Below are positions 11,726-23,807 of a stretch of 45,855 bases of DNA, in pieces. The notes below the pieces were generated by a model. That model did not search any database. It had not been told where the DNA came from and saw only the letters and a list, made by a program, of their open reading frames with translations. The translations under genes were made by a program, and so were the position numbers. Source of the stretch: Chara braunii (taxonomy: Eukaryota; Streptophyta; Charophyceae; Charales; Characeae); assembly GCA_003427395.1 (NCBI GenBank), contig BFEA01000232.1:1866833-1912687 (forward strand), written 5' to 3'. Within the stretch, counting starts at the first letter, position 1, and each line of letters opens with the position of its first letter.

Positions 11726-12900
11726 GCTTTCTTTTCTTCGTTGTCGTCGCCGCAAGCCGTCAGAACTTAGATGTCTCCTCGCCTATCCTTCCGCCTTCTT
11801 TCCCTTACTTAGTCTCACCTTCTTCCCCGTTCTCGTGTCCTCCTCCTTCGTACTCCCTTCCCTTATTCGCTTCTCCTTCACCTCCCTTCCTCCTTTTCAC
11901 GCTCGCATATATTCACGCATGATCACAACTGCACTATCATGCTTACTTCCTCGTGCGCATTCACTCGCTTCTCAACACTCACGCTGTCTGCTTACGTTCG
12001 TGCGCATTCACTCACGTTGTTTGCTCACGTTCGTGTCGTGCCTGCGGATAATGGCGTCTGCAGTTAACACTCCTGGCCGCTACCCTTCTTCACCTTCCTA
12101 GTCTTGAGCCTACTGTAACTCCTTCCTCTGCTCTTGCTTATCCGACCGCACTACTCTCCCCTTGCTTCCTTCGGGCTGAGCTAACTCAAGGGTCGGGCGG
12201 ATTCGTTCCCTGTACCCTTCGCTTGTCACTCTTATGCCTAAACCTACCAACCTAGCTCCTTCTTCGGATAGAAGGGGAACTACTGAGTTATATGTAATGT
12301 ATTGGGGCTCAGTTGACCTAGTGGTCTGAGCTTGTAATCTCAGTTTATATGCTCGCACGCTTGAGCTTGTATGTGACCCTCAAGGGCACTTGGTCGATCG
12401 GAAGGCCCAAAGGTCGTGACCGCAATACTGAGGTTGCTGTAGGAAAACTTAAGTGGTGGAAAAGGGCCCCTCTACTTTGTGCGGGCAACGGAAACACTCG
12501 AGTGGTAGATAAGTCGGTATCACACCAAGTAGAGGTAACTGTGCTTGGCATTCGAGCCTATGATGGACTAGACCATCGAGTTTTTAGTATACTGTTGGCT
12601 CGACATTTTGTGATCTAGGATTAGTCAATTGGTCAATTCCGCCACGTGGACGAATCTTCAACCATTCTCTTTGCGCGACGTCTACAACTTGGCAGACTAT
12701 CCATCATTCGTGGTAGGATGCTTCGATTATTAACCCGTGTACCCATACGCCTTGGATTCGTTGATTAAGGATTTTGCCGTATTAGGACAACGTTCCTCTA
12801 TATTACTGTTCACACTGGCTTTATCATAGCAGTCGTTTATGTTACTATGCCCATTGTGAAAACAAGGCCAAATACCCTTGTAAGGGTATTTGTTCCGACA

Positions 12901-13643
12901 GTGTTCCCGGACCCTATTAAGCGACGTCCCCGTCGCCGGGAAACTATATACAAACAAAGATGTCTTCTGACAAGTGATTCGTTAAATTCGAATCCTTGGA
13001 ATGAAGTGTAGTTGAGGATTGTCACTTTCAACTCACGTTTCATTGTTACTGTTGGGATCTTAACCCGGGTCTCCCATATCACATCCATAATAAAAATTCA
13101 ATGATTTGAGATGGGGATACTTGTTTTGTACTACAATACATGAAATCGTCAAGTGTAACAGTGTTTCCTTCTTCCCCTCACCCTTAGATTTTTGGCTCAG
13201 GTCATCGTTGGTTGTCTTCAGAGTCAGTGTCCTCATGCGAACTCAACCCCTCAGACACGAGTCCTAACCGAGACCTTGGTAGTCAAACTTTTGGTACCCA
13301 TGACCGAAGTTGTCGAGCGTCCTGCTCAAAGCCTAATACAGGAGGACAAGCAGTCTCCATCTTGACCCACCACAGTCTTGTTGATCAAGCCGGAGCTACG
13401 GCCCACCTCGTTGTTGTTTAACGATGGTCACCCTCGTTAGTTGGGCAGCGATGGGGCATTCATCCTATTTTTTTTTCAAAATACACAGCTCTCACGATAA
13501 TTTTCGACCCCTCCGACATCCACCTAAATAGATTCTTTCATTGGAGTGGCCATCCCTTTTGGTTTCCATTCGAGGCCAAAGTCGGAGGGTTTACCGCCCG
13601 GTTATGCTAGGTCCACAGCCCACACTGGGAATTACCTCCCAGC
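12901..13643. other. Non-coding stretch between the long repeat and a MITE
   Basis: No homology to the other long repeat copy and no convincing ORF. If the long repeats are LTRs, this should be the 3' untranslated part of the minus-strand element next to its 3' LTR. I saw no clear purine-rich tract at the 12,900 boundary. Confidence 0.4.
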
Positions 13644-13977
13644 CTGTGTAGCACACCAAACATGTTCGGAGTTTTTCCGAACATCCGAACATCCGAACAT
13701 GTTCGGGTGTTCGGCCGAGCGCCACCCGAACATGTTCGGCCGAACATATTAAAAAAAAAATAATAATAAAAATAAAAATTCCAATTTTTAACTCAATCTT
13801 GGTTATGAATTTGAGCATATCTCCACGACAAATGTTGTTTGTATTATTATTTTATATAACATATATTTTTTCCAGAGTTTTTGGAGATTGTTTTTTTTTT
13901 TTTTTTTATGTTCGCGTTCGGAGACTTTCGACACTCGTTTGCGTTCGGTCACCGAACCCGAACACGATGATACACAG
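13644..13977 (-). mobile_element. hAT-like MITE M4 (334 bp)
   Basis: Ends CTGTGTAGCA and, reversed, CTGTGTATCA (9 of 10 identical). The flanking 8-mers CTCCCAGC (13,636-13,643) and GTCCCAAC (13,978-13,985) match at 6 of 8 positions, as expected of an aged 8-bp target duplication. The left arm is an array of CCGAAC/GTTCGG palindromes (13,660-13,745) and the right arm has similar motifs (13,910-13,965). The AT-rich middle, read on the minus strand, contains CAAACAACATTTGTCG (near 13,826-13,842), which aligns with the cores of the elements at 32,785, 36,262 and 24,631. No coding capacity, so it would depend on a transposase supplied elsewhere. Confidence 0.7.
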
Positions 13978-13989
13978 GTCCCAACGATG

Positions 13990-14763
13990 CCAATTTCCAC
14001 CAAAGGCTTGGTAAGTCATGCCCTCACATTAACCCTTTAAATGGATGAACCATGTATTTTCAAATGATCAAGATGTCATTAACTTAATTGATCGTCGTTA
14101 AGTTGCCACTCAGAGTTGTACCTTCCAAGTCTCTGATCACAGCTCGGTCAGGTACGCACATCGGGGTCATTTTAAATATACGAATCCAAATCCAAAATTT
14201 ATAATACATACTTGTTTGACTTTCTGCTTGTCAAAATCGATCAAAACAAACATCATATCCAAAGTAATAACATTTATAATGTTTCAATTCACTGAGAGAA
14301 TTTGAACATTATGTAGCACAGTAGCATGTGTTTTCTTAAACATGCATATATAATCATATGAGTCTGACAATGATAGACGAAGGAGGATTCTCATTTCAAA
14401 GACTCAAAACATAGATAAAAGTTTACTCACAATGCAAAAAGTGTTTTGTGGTCACCGACTCATCCCCCTTCGAATATATATATATAAATACAAAACATGT
14501 TTCATGGAATCATATATGAGACTCACTTCCTCTCGTCCTCATACCAATCTCAAAACTATCATCTATTATAGTCTATCTCCCTATCAAAACTTTAAGAGAA
14601 CGGACACACATTCATCCCTAGACTCCATTCTACTTGTCCATATTGTCTTTCATCCAACAATTCTCAATTTGTCTTAAAAATCCATGAATCTACTTATTTT
14701 TAATCCAGAAATGTGATGGTCAGCCCCAATATCATATGGAGCTCCACCCTGCCACCCTTAGGG
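13990..14763. other. AT-rich gene-free stretch
   Basis: No recognised coding region or RNA gene. It lies between MITE M4 and the 3' end of the gag-like ORF on the minus strand and may be untranslated retroelement DNA. Confidence 0.4.
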
Positions 14764-17312
14764 GTCCTCGGGATTGATTGTCATGTACTAGTAACCAACA
14801 TCCTTCGTGAATCAAACCTAACCACCCCAAACTTAATGTATTTCGCTAGTACTTCATAGTCATCTCTGAAGTGTCCTTCTTCTATGCAAAAGAAGCACCC
14901 ACTTCTGGCTTTCTTGTTTCTAGCCTTCTTCTTGTGATGTCGAGTTGAAGTCACTGTCTGACTCCCTGGCCCTTCCGATGACTCCAAACTGGACAACCCT
15001 CTCTTTTTAGTGCCTTCCTGCAAAAGCAACGTCAAACATTCACTTTTTCATTCCTCAGAGGCAGGAGGCTCCACAATCCGTGGCTCATTTTGCGGCCCCA
15101 AACTAGTGGGTTCATCTTTCCCAACAATTGTCTGCTTTGTCTTCTTTCTCCCCTTTTTGTTCTAACAAAAAATCTCTCTCTTCTTTTCCTGCCATCTTAA
15201 TCTCAAATCCCTCTTCATCTTTCTATTCTACCACCTTGGTGGCTTCCCTGCCTTTTTCTTGGTGGTTAAGTTTGAGTTCTTCTATCCCTTTCAGAATCTC
15301 CCCTCATCTCTTGTCCCAAACCTGGTTCATTTTCTTTCTTCTCTCTCCCTGCCATCTCATCTTCCAACTCCTGGCTCTTTTGAGCTAGGGAAACCCCCAA
15401 CGCATCCACTTGCTTAGACAACTCTTCTTTCTCTTTCTTTAGTTTTTCCACTTCTCTTTTTATCCCTTTCAAACCCTCTGTGAAGTTTGTTACCCGGGCA
15501 TCCCTATCCTCCTCCATTTTCCTCAACCTGCTCATCTCTCTCAGAAGCCCAGGGATATAATCCAAAAACCTTGGGTGAAGAGCTCGGTGTTTTCTTTAAG
15601 CTCTGACTGAAGCCCCTTCCCCAATGCATTCAAGTCCTCACCAGTCTCCCTTGCTTTCTTTCTTCTCTCCATCTTCCCCAGTCTCCTTGCAATCTCAGCA
15701 TATTCCTCAAAGAGTCTTGTGCACTTCTCATCCAACATTTCATGCAATCCCATCAGTTTGTACAAGTTGGTAGAGTGCTTGAAACTTACTACGAGTTATG
15801 ACAGCAACATCCTCTCAAGCCTTACATCCCAAAAGGAGTTTGCGGGCAGATGATCATTTTGGAGCATCTTGATCACATAGTCTCTCCACCCTCTCTTCCG
15901 CTTCTCCTTCAGAGCTCTTTCCCCTTTGTTTTCCTGTCCTTCTTTTACCTCCCATTTTCTCTGGGATGAACTTTTACATTCCACCCTTCTTTCTTCCTCC
16001 TCTTTTTTATCCGCCTCCTTACTTTTTTCTGGTCTCACCCTCTTTTCACCTCTTCTCACGAGAGATGGTTAATGGAACGCCAAAAATTTGGTGTTTTTCG
16101 CCGCACCACCACAAGCAATGTTGTCAAAAATTTCGCGAACAGACAATGCAGGCTCATAATACAAACATCAAAAGAACAAACAGGCAAAAAAAAACAAAAA
16201 TACAATTTTAAAAAACACTATAAAACCCTATTCGGAGTAGCTTTTAGAGTTCGCCAAAATTTTTACCGAATTCGGTGTTTTTGCCAATTTTTTTGTCAGT
16301 GGTCCAAATGCATCGAAACTGAATATAGATAAACCCTAAGGCACATACATGTCACACAAAAAAACAAACAACAAAAAAACACAAACTCGAAAAAATATGG
16401 CAGTTTCGGTGAAAAATCCGCCGAAAATGACACCACCTATTAACCATATTTGCTTCTCACTTCCATTTTTTTCCTTTCATCCTCGATTGACCTTCTCACT
16501 TCAGTCTTCTTGGTCCTTGGTGCCTCAATCATCTCTTGAAGTTTCTCCCTTTCTATTTCTGCCTCCATTTTTCCTCTCTCTATTTCCCCTTTTTTCAAAG
16601 TTTGTTCTGCCCCTCCTTTCCTGTCCTTGGGTAAAGTCCCCGACCTGCTCCTCAAATTTTTCAAAGGTATATCCTCTTCCTTCCCCTCTTCATGAGCCTT
16701 TCTCTGTAACTCATCTTTCTCTCTCTCAATCCACAACCCTTTCTCTTGCAGTCTTTCCTTCTTGGTTTGGTCTTGCCTCAACTGGGTGTATGTCATTTAC
16801 AACTTTATTACTATTCCCTGCCAAGTACAAGTTTCTTCCACAATTCTCTTCACTTTATCATTCTCACTCATTTATGTCCTTTCCAACAGCCTCTTCTTCT
16901 TTTCTCTATCATCTCATCCTCCTTCCTCTGCAGATAGTTGTAAACTGTCAACAAAATCATCCAAGTTGGTCGCGTCAAATGTCAGATCATCCTCAATCTT
17001 GTCCCTAGGAAAAACTCTAAAAAACTACCATAGCTTGACCACACAAGTCATCTATCTCAAACAATTTGCTGACAGTTGTTCAATCTTCTTTTTACAAAAC
17101 CTTCCTCCAGTCACCATTAAGATTTTCGTCTTGTCATCCCATTCTCTCCTAAAAGCATATTCCTCAAAGTCCCTCAAAAATATATGAAGACTATCCCCTG
17201 GCTTGTGGATGGGCATGTCCTCCAAGCTCCTTGAGAGTCTCTGATCCCTCCTCTGCCCTCTCTTTCTCAAGGTCGGTCTAGAGGGCCCTTCCATTCTTCC
17301 TCTCTGAGCCAT
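14764..17312 (-). pseudogene. Gag-like ORF downstream of integrase, coiled coil plus zinc knuckle
   Basis: Its ATG (17,312 on the minus strand) lies 19 nt past the integrase stop (17,334-17,332), with no LTR between them. The N-terminal part resembles a gag core (PGDSLHIFLRDFEEYAFRRE, about 17,150-17,210). A long, highly charged coiled-coil region rich in Glu, Lys and Arg follows (16,796-16,450 and 16,059-15,266). A knuckle-like motif then appears, CFFCIEEGHFRDD, near 14,850-14,900, in which the last Cys of C-x2-C-x4-H-x4-C is Asp. Stops and frameshifts break the frame repeatedly, and a MITE-like insert splits it at 16,065-16,447. It may be a genuine third ORF of this element family or a remnant of a second element joined during decay. 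The tight spacing favours the first view. Confidence 0.6.
16065..16447. mobile_element. Candidate MITE M5 (383 bp) inside the gag-like ORF
   Basis: Begins ATGGTTAATGG and ends with the inverse of ATGGTTAATAGG. It interrupts the Glu/Lys-rich coding region, which resumes on either side. The interior is AT-rich with TTCGCC/GGCGAA-like subterminal motifs and no ORF. No clear target duplication was seen, so the superfamily is undetermined. It does not share the core of M1-M4. Confidence 0.5.
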
Positions 17313-17331
17313 GACCACCTCTTCTCAAGAG

Positions 17332-18498
17332 TCACGCCTCTTCTATGATTTTGAATTTCTCCAGTTTGGACCCTGAAACCCAGTCTTTTCTTGGGGTTTT
17401 ATCCATCTCCTGTAATTCATAAGCCCCATGGAGTCCTTGTCGCCTGACTCTGAAAGGTCTTAGCCACTGTTAGTCTTGTTTTCACGACCACAGTTTTTCC
17501 AAGGAAGAATCATAAAGTAGCACGGCATCCCCAACTTGCAAGGGTTCGATTCTTACTCTGGGAGTTTGTCTCATCTCTCCTTGTCCTTTCCACGACTGTT
17601 TGTCACCCTTGTGGCTGCTTCGTGGATCCTTTCCTCCGTGACACTGATCTGTCTGACCCTAAGGTTCAGTAGCTCCTCAAACGTCAGGTTATTCTCCAAG
17701 TCCTATTTGCGCCACGTATTTAGGAAGCTTTCTATTGGCATACATGGCGTGCCGACCATACAAGAGGGTCGCAGACGCATATCCCGTCGTCCTCTTGACA
17801 GTGACATTTTCCACAAAGAATACTGTTCTCAGGAATTTTGGCTAGAGATTCGGCTTCCCAGAGGTCCACTTGGCTAGCAAGTTTGTAATGGTACCATGAC
17901 CACTTTCAACTGGAGCATTTGGGTGAGCCCGAGTCGTGTAGTTACCCATTACTCCCAATTCTTTCAGTAGTTCTTTCACTTTCCTACACATAAACTCAGA
18001 CCCCCTGTCCATTGTGAACTCTAATACGAACGGTTACCTGAGGTAATATTCCTTACTGCACTCTGTCAGTGTCACCCCAGTTTTATTCCTAATGGTCTTG
18101 CCATCGACAAACCCGGTAAGGTTGTCCCTAGCGTCATATATATAATTATATCCTCTGAGTCCCAGCGGCATGACCAATAAATCTAAATGAACAATCGCTC
18201 TCACATCTTTGATATACCTGGGATGCAGAGGCTCCTTATATTCAACATGCGATCGTACTTGACAGGGTACACATGATTGACAGTATTTACGAATCATTTC
18301 AAACATTCCTTCCCAATAGTAGAGTTTCATCGTCTTCTTGTAGGTTGCCGCAAAACTTCGATGTCCTCCAACTATCCCGTCATGAAGTGTGGCTATAACA
18401 TCAATCTCACAACTCTTTCCACACACCACTCGCTGCGGTGACCCCCTCTTATCTCTGATGAATAACTGACCACCTCTTACTACATAATGATATCTCAT
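17332..18498 (-). pseudogene. Ty3/gypsy integrase
   Basis: Catalyses insertion of retroelement cDNA. The N-terminal zinc-binding H-H-C-C motif is visible near 18,270-18,400 (HDGIVGGHRS, then CQSCVPCQ). The catalytic core follows: first Asp in IVHLDLLVMP (~18,190), second Asp in MDRGSEF (~18,010), and Glu in APVESGHG (~17,900). The frame is interrupted at 18,034 (stop after KEYYLR), again after KPNL (~17,870), and several more times downstream. The C-terminal part (DAVLLYDSSLEKLW) reads through more stops to an apparent genuine stop at 17,332-17,334. No chromodomain was recognised. The key catalytic residues remain, but the copy is inactive. Confidence 0.85.
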
Positions 18499-18747
18499 CC
18501 GAAGAGTTTTCTCACTTACTTCTCTTTCTCTTTTGTCTCATTAAAAGTAACCCCGTTTCTAGGTAGAATCCATGATATTCCTCCTCTCGGAAATCTTCTG
18601 AAATCTCTCCTTTTTCCTCCTTCTCCTCATCAAATTCGTAATCATCCCCAATTACTATTTCATCAGCGTTCACCAAACCCCCTTCATCATTCTCGATTGT
18701 TCACGGTTCATCCATCATCCTATAGTTTTCGGCTAAGGTTAATTCCA

Positions 18748-20540
18748 TCATCCATTCTGCATTCCTTCTCTCCATGAGTCCTCTTCTATCATTGGTGTAA
18801 GTATCAAGGCAGGTTCCTTCATAAACTCAGGTTGTGGATGCCATATCGAATTTTCGCTCCTCATTGTCTTACTTTCAACGAACATAGCCCAACAGTTGAC
18901 ATGAGTGTGCTTATCATCTCCTTCTCCTAAAAACCCATCAACCGGAGGTGCCTCCTCTTCTGACCCTGCTTGATTTCCCCATTCAATTCTACTCATGCCA
19001 CCAGCTCTATTTTTGTTCCATGGGACACGTTCCAATTGAAAATCAAACATCCATATATAGGTGAGTCATCTGGCTATGGTCGGGTCTGACGGCGAAAACT
19101 TCTTGAGGGAATACATGAGCGTTGTTGGGTCAATTCTGATGATAAACCTCCTTCCAAAAAGGTAATGCCTGAAAATTCTTAGGCAGTGCAGAACTGTCAA
19201 GGCTTCCTTTTTGAACTGCGAGTACTTCCGCTTCGTTGAGTTGAGTGTTCGACTTTCAAATCTTAACGGTCTTTCCTTCCCGCTACTGTGTGCCTGGATC
19301 AAGACTCCTCCCAAGGCGGTTGGCCCAGCATCAGTTTCAACTATGAAATGTATTTTCATAATTGCATCAAAATCAGGCACCCCCAGCACTAAACCTCCTT
19401 CTCTAAATTCATTTTTCAACTCCTCGACCATATCTTTTTGAAGGTCACGCCACTCCCAATTCTGATCCTTTCGTACTAGTTTCCGCAGATGTTTTGTCTT
19501 GGTGGCAAATCTTTCTATGAACCTTCTCCAAAACCTACATGTTCCAAGGAAGCTACGAACTTCTCCAATGTTTCTGAAGGGAGTTGGCCATTCCAAGATT
19601 TTGTTAGTCTTCTTACCATTGGGTCGTCGACCATATTCATTGCATACATATCCCAGAATGGTTACTTCCTTCACACAATGCCTTGACTTTATGCCACTCG
19701 CAGTGAGGTTATACTCTTCCAAGAGAGATAAAACCTCTCTTAACCCTTCGACATGCTTCCATACAAACTTTCTTATCCCAAGAGCCACTTCTGATTCATC
19801 TTTCTCAATAGGACCCTTGACGACAAGGTCGTCAATATATGGCTCAGTAATCCGAGGGCTGATTGGTTGCGTTACCCTGATCATACTGCGCTGCACCATT
19901 GCCACAACGTTGGTCCATCCTTGTGGTGCAACATTCATATGGACTAACCCTCGAGGCGTATAGGATGATCTGCAGGATAGACCGGAAATTTATCATACCC
20001 TGAGTAGAGGTCAATAAGGGATACAATCGATCTTCCTGCGCAAGACTCTGACAGTTGATCAGCGTTAGGCAATCCCCTAGCATCTCTCACGGTCACCGCA
20101 TTCAATCGTTGAAGGTCTTGTACCCATCTGAACATCCCGTTTGGTTTTACAGAGCAAAATCAATGAGACGCGTATGGTCCAGTAGAAAAGTCTGCAACAT
20201 TCGTACGAATCTTTCCATCTAGGTACTCCACCACCTTCCTATGATTTTCAAGATTGGCGTACTTAGCCCCTCGAACATTCAATAGCTCATGCGACACAGT
20301 ATGAATGCGGATCATTTCGATTTTATCCACATTCATCCGTCCACGTTGATCATCATTGAAAGCATATGCTCCACGTTTCTCACGCATCAAGTTCCTTACC
20401 AGAGCCTTCTCTTGCTTTATTAAAAACACGGGTTTGCCCATTATTAGATCTTTCTCCGTTTCCTCATTGATGCGACAAGGTCCATTCGTTATTTTTTCCA
20501 TCATCTGCCGTATCAATTCTCTCTCTTGTTCATAGTACAC
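18748..20540 (-). pseudogene. Ty3/gypsy reverse transcriptase and RNase H
   Basis: Copies RNA to DNA and degrades the RNA template. RT motifs in order: WVQDLQRLNAVTVRD (about 20,110), DLYSGYDKFPV (~20,000, motif A), VAPQGWTNVVAMVQR (~19,920), and YIDDLVV (~19,835, the catalytic YxDD box). A tether WP-TP-N-GEVRSFLGTCRFWRRFI follows (~19,560). RNase H shows VETDAGPTALGGVLIQ (~19,340), then SQFKKEALTVLHCLRIFRHY, and ends with DPTIAR and LERVPWNKNRAGGMSRI (~19,020). In-frame stops occur at about 20,158 and 19,064 where Trp is expected, and the frame slips near 19,945. All catalytic motifs are still readable, so decay is moderate. Confidence 0.92.
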
Positions 20541-20587
20541 TCCTTCTTCCTAACTTGCCTGGACTAGTGTTGGATGACTTTTCTTAT

Positions 20588-21540
20588 CTACCGTCTTGTA
20601 CCGCCTTTTGGAGCCCTACTTGAGCCCACCCCTAAAAAATGCTGACCAACAGCTTGAGCATTTGGCGCATGTGGTCCTTCCATTCGGGAAGGAGGAGGTT
20701 TATACACAAGCTCAACCCTCCCTCCTTCTGGATCTTCCTGCACTCTTTCGATAAGCGTCGTGACGACATCCGGGTCGGCCATCCCATAGGCTGACACCAT
20801 CTCAACTGCTTCTGCAATACTTGACAGGCTTAATATGAGTCCATCATTCTTCTCGTCTTCCGTTTCTTCTTCGTCTTCCCCTTCTATTTCCATTCGTCTA
20901 CTCTCTGACTTCTCAAACGTGTATAATCCTGCATTGAGTCGGTTTTTCGAACTGTGGGGCCGAGTATTTCTGCAAGTAATCACTTCAAAGTTTTCACAGG
21001 TTGGATCACACAAGATAACAAACATAGTGTCATCATGTTTATTCATTATGAGAGTCCCAGATCTGGACAAGAAAGATTTTCCCAGTAGTATGGGGATATC
21101 CAGACTCGGTATAATGTAAGAACAGGTGCGCACCTAAACTCGTCTTATCTCCACTACTACGTTTGAGGCCACTCCTGTATAGTCAGCCTTTCCATTCGCC
21201 TCATTGAGGTACCCACAATCATTTTTGTCAATTTCTAACCCCAATTTGTTTGTTGTCTCTGCATTTATAATATTCGTTCCAGCCCCCGTATCAACCATGC
21301 CCAGACATATCTTTCCTCTGACCATAATATCTATGGATCCTGTTCCTACAAATTTTCAGTCCATCTTGCTCCCCGCAACTCCCAAGTTTGCTTCTTTGGG
21401 AATCAAATCCCCCATTTTAACTGTTGCTACCCTTTTACGGGATAACCGAGTTTTTACCATTTCTCTCAACCTTGGTGTCAATGCGAGGATTTCTCTGAGG
21501 TTCAACAGCTTGTTGTAACCTTCCAACTATTTATTCACTA
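20588..21540 (-). pseudogene. Retroviral-type aspartic protease
   Basis: The active-site motif MVDTGAGTNIINAET lies near 21,255-21,300 on the minus strand. A second protease strand, IPILLGKSFLSRSGT, follows near 21,080. Processing of gag-pol would be the role. Upstream, a linker can be read through a stop (LNLREILALTPRLREMVK, ~21,480). Downstream is an acidic linker (GEDEEETEDEKND) leading to RT. The frame breaks at 21,133 and again near 20,588. Confidence 0.8.
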
Positions 21541-22298
21541 AACCTTCCAAATCAACTCCTTCTTCGATTGCTGTCTAATACCGACGTTTCATGGTCCCAT
21601 TCTTCTTCGTCTTTCCTTCCTGAATCCATTGTTTCCTTCTCTTAGCCCTGATCTCTGCTCGCTTCTCTTCTTCATCCTGAAACTTATCATCCTCATCCTC
21701 ATCACCTTCAACCATGATAGGTAATTTTGCCTCGACTGGTTGGAAACTCTTAGCTTGTTCCTTTGGCGGGTTATTACCTCCGGTTTTCCGAGTGGCATAC
21801 GGGATTGTTCCTTTTGCATTCCTATGACTCATCCTAATTCTAGAGGCCATATTCGCTCTCAAAACCCTCGGGTTTGGTTCACCTGGTCCTTCATTTGGTC
21901 CTTCCTGCCCCATGGTGAACACTCTTGGAGGTCTAATCCTAGCTTTTTTATCTTCATCACATATTCCTTGCAGCCTCAAATGCAGTCTCTGCATTTTATC
22001 TACTAAATCTTCCATTCTTTCAAACGTTTCCTTGACACTGGCACAAACTTCCTCCTCTCAAGTTTCCTCGCTTATAATAGGGTCCTTTCTCTTGACTTCC
22101 CCGATTCCCATCTTACTCATCTTCTCTTTAAGACCAGTTACATCCTCTACTTGGATGATGGGGTCATCCTTCTCTTGCCATATTTTGAACATGGTCGGGG
22201 CGTTGGGACCTTTTCCAGCTATTCGGAAGGCTTCTTTCCTCGTGCCCCAGGAATGCTGGGATCGATCAACTGCCCCTTTATGTCGAAGACATCCCCAT

Positions 22299-23807
22299 CT
22301 ATGCTTGATGTGATATGTCTGTAAACTCATAGAGCTTCCTGACGTGACATCTTTTTACCATGTGTCCTTTGGTTTGACAGTGCGTACAGATGCACTCGCT
22401 ATAGTCCACCCAACCTCGTTCGTATCCTTGCCCATTCCACTGTTCATTTCCTCTACCATACCCTCTGCCATAACTTTGATCATATCCCCGACCAAAGCCT
22501 TGTTGATATCCTTGACCCATTTGATTGACTTCCATTTGTCGTGACTCCCAATTTCTCATTTGTCCGCCATTACCTTTATTATTCATCCCTCGTTCTCCCA
22601 AACCATGACTCCTCTCTGTGTTTCTTCCCCTTCCACGGCCTTGTGCTTGGCCTTGGGCTTGAGTTTGATTCTGACCGCTTTGGTGACTTGATCCTGGTTG
22701 CTGTTTACCCCTTTTTTGTTCCTGCCATACTCCTTGCTCATCCCCCAAGTTCTGGACTTGTGGCAACATCGGATAGGGTCCCATTGGCCCTTGCATCGTC
22801 CATGGTCCCATTGGAAAATACCCAGGCCACGTACCCATTGGCGGCTCCATGGGCCATTGTCTGAACTGAGTCGTGTTTGTTGAAGGTTCTTGGCCATACT
22901 CGAATATCGCTTGTTGAGAGACCTGACATTTTCCTGTACCTTACCCTCCTAGGGTTAAATTCCTTGCCTTCCTTTGACACTATGTTAATTTAGTCGCTAC
23001 TTCAGGTTCCTCTTCTTCGTCTTCGGGTTCTTCTTCTTCTTCTTTCTGCTTCCTTTTTTCCAACGATTGCGTAACTGTCAGTACCTTTCTTTGCGACACA
23101 TTTTCCTTCAATTCCTTTATCTCACTCACCATGTTACTTTTAACTTCACCTAACGCATTGTCGGCGCCTTGAATCGTTCCTACTGCCTTTCTCTTCCTTC
23201 GTTATACTTTTACTTGATGGCTGAACACTTGATCAAGATCCCCCATGACAATATTCTTTTTGATGACTTCCCAGGCCGTTTTCCTACCTGATGCTTCTCC
23301 CCTAGTCAACTTCATTGCCTCATATCCCGAAAATTTTCCTAGGAAAATGATACACTGCATTTCTTCTGACAAACCTGGAACTCTCTCGGTTGTCTTCTCG
23401 AAAGTATTAGCAAATGCCCCTATCGTGGTGAAATTATCCCGGTTCATATTGTACAAGTGCTCGACAGTGAGCAGACCGTCCCCTAGCTTGAACTTCCTCT
23501 GCATACCATTCTTAAACTTAGTTTATTTCGCATTGGTCTTCCTTGCAACTTCTTCCACATCCGGCTTAAACTCCCACCACATATATTCGCACAACTGAGC
23601 AAACTTCTCAGCGGGGGTCAACCGGTTGAAGATTTGTTCTAGCAGTTTCAACCAGTGAGACACTCTTTCTCCTTTGAAAGGGAAAATATTTATTTTCCGC
23701 AGTTGTGACCTTTTGACCGCCCTCCTTTCCAGTATCTTGACAATTTCTGCCGCGGTTATGGGTGGTGGTCCACCTCAATTGACGCCTTCGTCGCCAAGGT
23801 CACTCAT
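22299..23807 (-). pseudogene. Gag polyprotein with CCHC zinc knuckle
   Basis: Structural protein of the retroelement. Translation starts at an ATG on the minus strand at 23,807 (MSDLGDEGVN), with an in-frame stop directly after. The capsid-like core is visible in 23,202-23,504 (LLTVEHLYNMNRDNF, RVPGLSEEMQCIIFLGKF), and another stop (NAK then TAA) lies near 23,520. The next part is acidic and Lys-rich. It is followed by a Gly/Arg/Gln-rich region (about 22,420-22,680) and the nucleic-acid-binding knuckle CTHCQTKGHMVKRC near 22,345-22,385. The protease region follows after a ~700-bp linker. Confidence 0.82.

Larger units (their letters stand above)
9805..12900 (-). repeat. Long direct repeat, copy 1 (possible 3' LTR of the minus-strand gypsy element)
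   Basis: About 3.1 kb, homologous in the same orientation to 24,416-28,510 and lying on the other side of the gypsy element. Read on the minus strand it begins TGTCGGAA followed by an 11-nt-arm palindrome (CAAATACCCTT / AAGGGTATTTG) at its right edge. Both copies share this edge exactly, at 12,900 and 28,510. It includes AAT (about 10,017-10,165) and CA (about 10,346-10,392) microsatellites and a minisatellite. A TG start fits an LTR, but I found no matching target duplication, primer-binding site or polypurine tract. The left edge is only approximate. This copy retains the uninterrupted sites at which copy 2 received three insertions. Confidence 0.6.
14764..23807 (-). mobile_element. Ty3/gypsy-type LTR retrotransposon, decayed
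   Basis: Read on the minus strand from 23,807 downward, the order is gag with a CCHC knuckle, aspartic protease, reverse transcriptase, RNase H, integrase, then a further gag-like ORF with a CCHC-type knuckle. RT and RNase H before integrase is the Ty3/gypsy order. All ORFs carry in-frame stops or frameshifts, so the copy cannot produce its proteins. Several stops replace expected Trp codons (see 19,064 and 20,158). The ORF after integrase is unusual. A 383-bp insertion interrupts it at 16,065-16,447. The long direct repeats on either side are candidate LTRs. Confidence 0.9.

Noticed and set aside
12295-12570. SINE with an A-box-like TAGTGGTCTGAGC and a B-box-like GCATTCGAGCC
   Set aside because: The two motifs are about 230 bp apart, too far for a normal internal promoter, and the segment is simply part of the long repeat in both copies.
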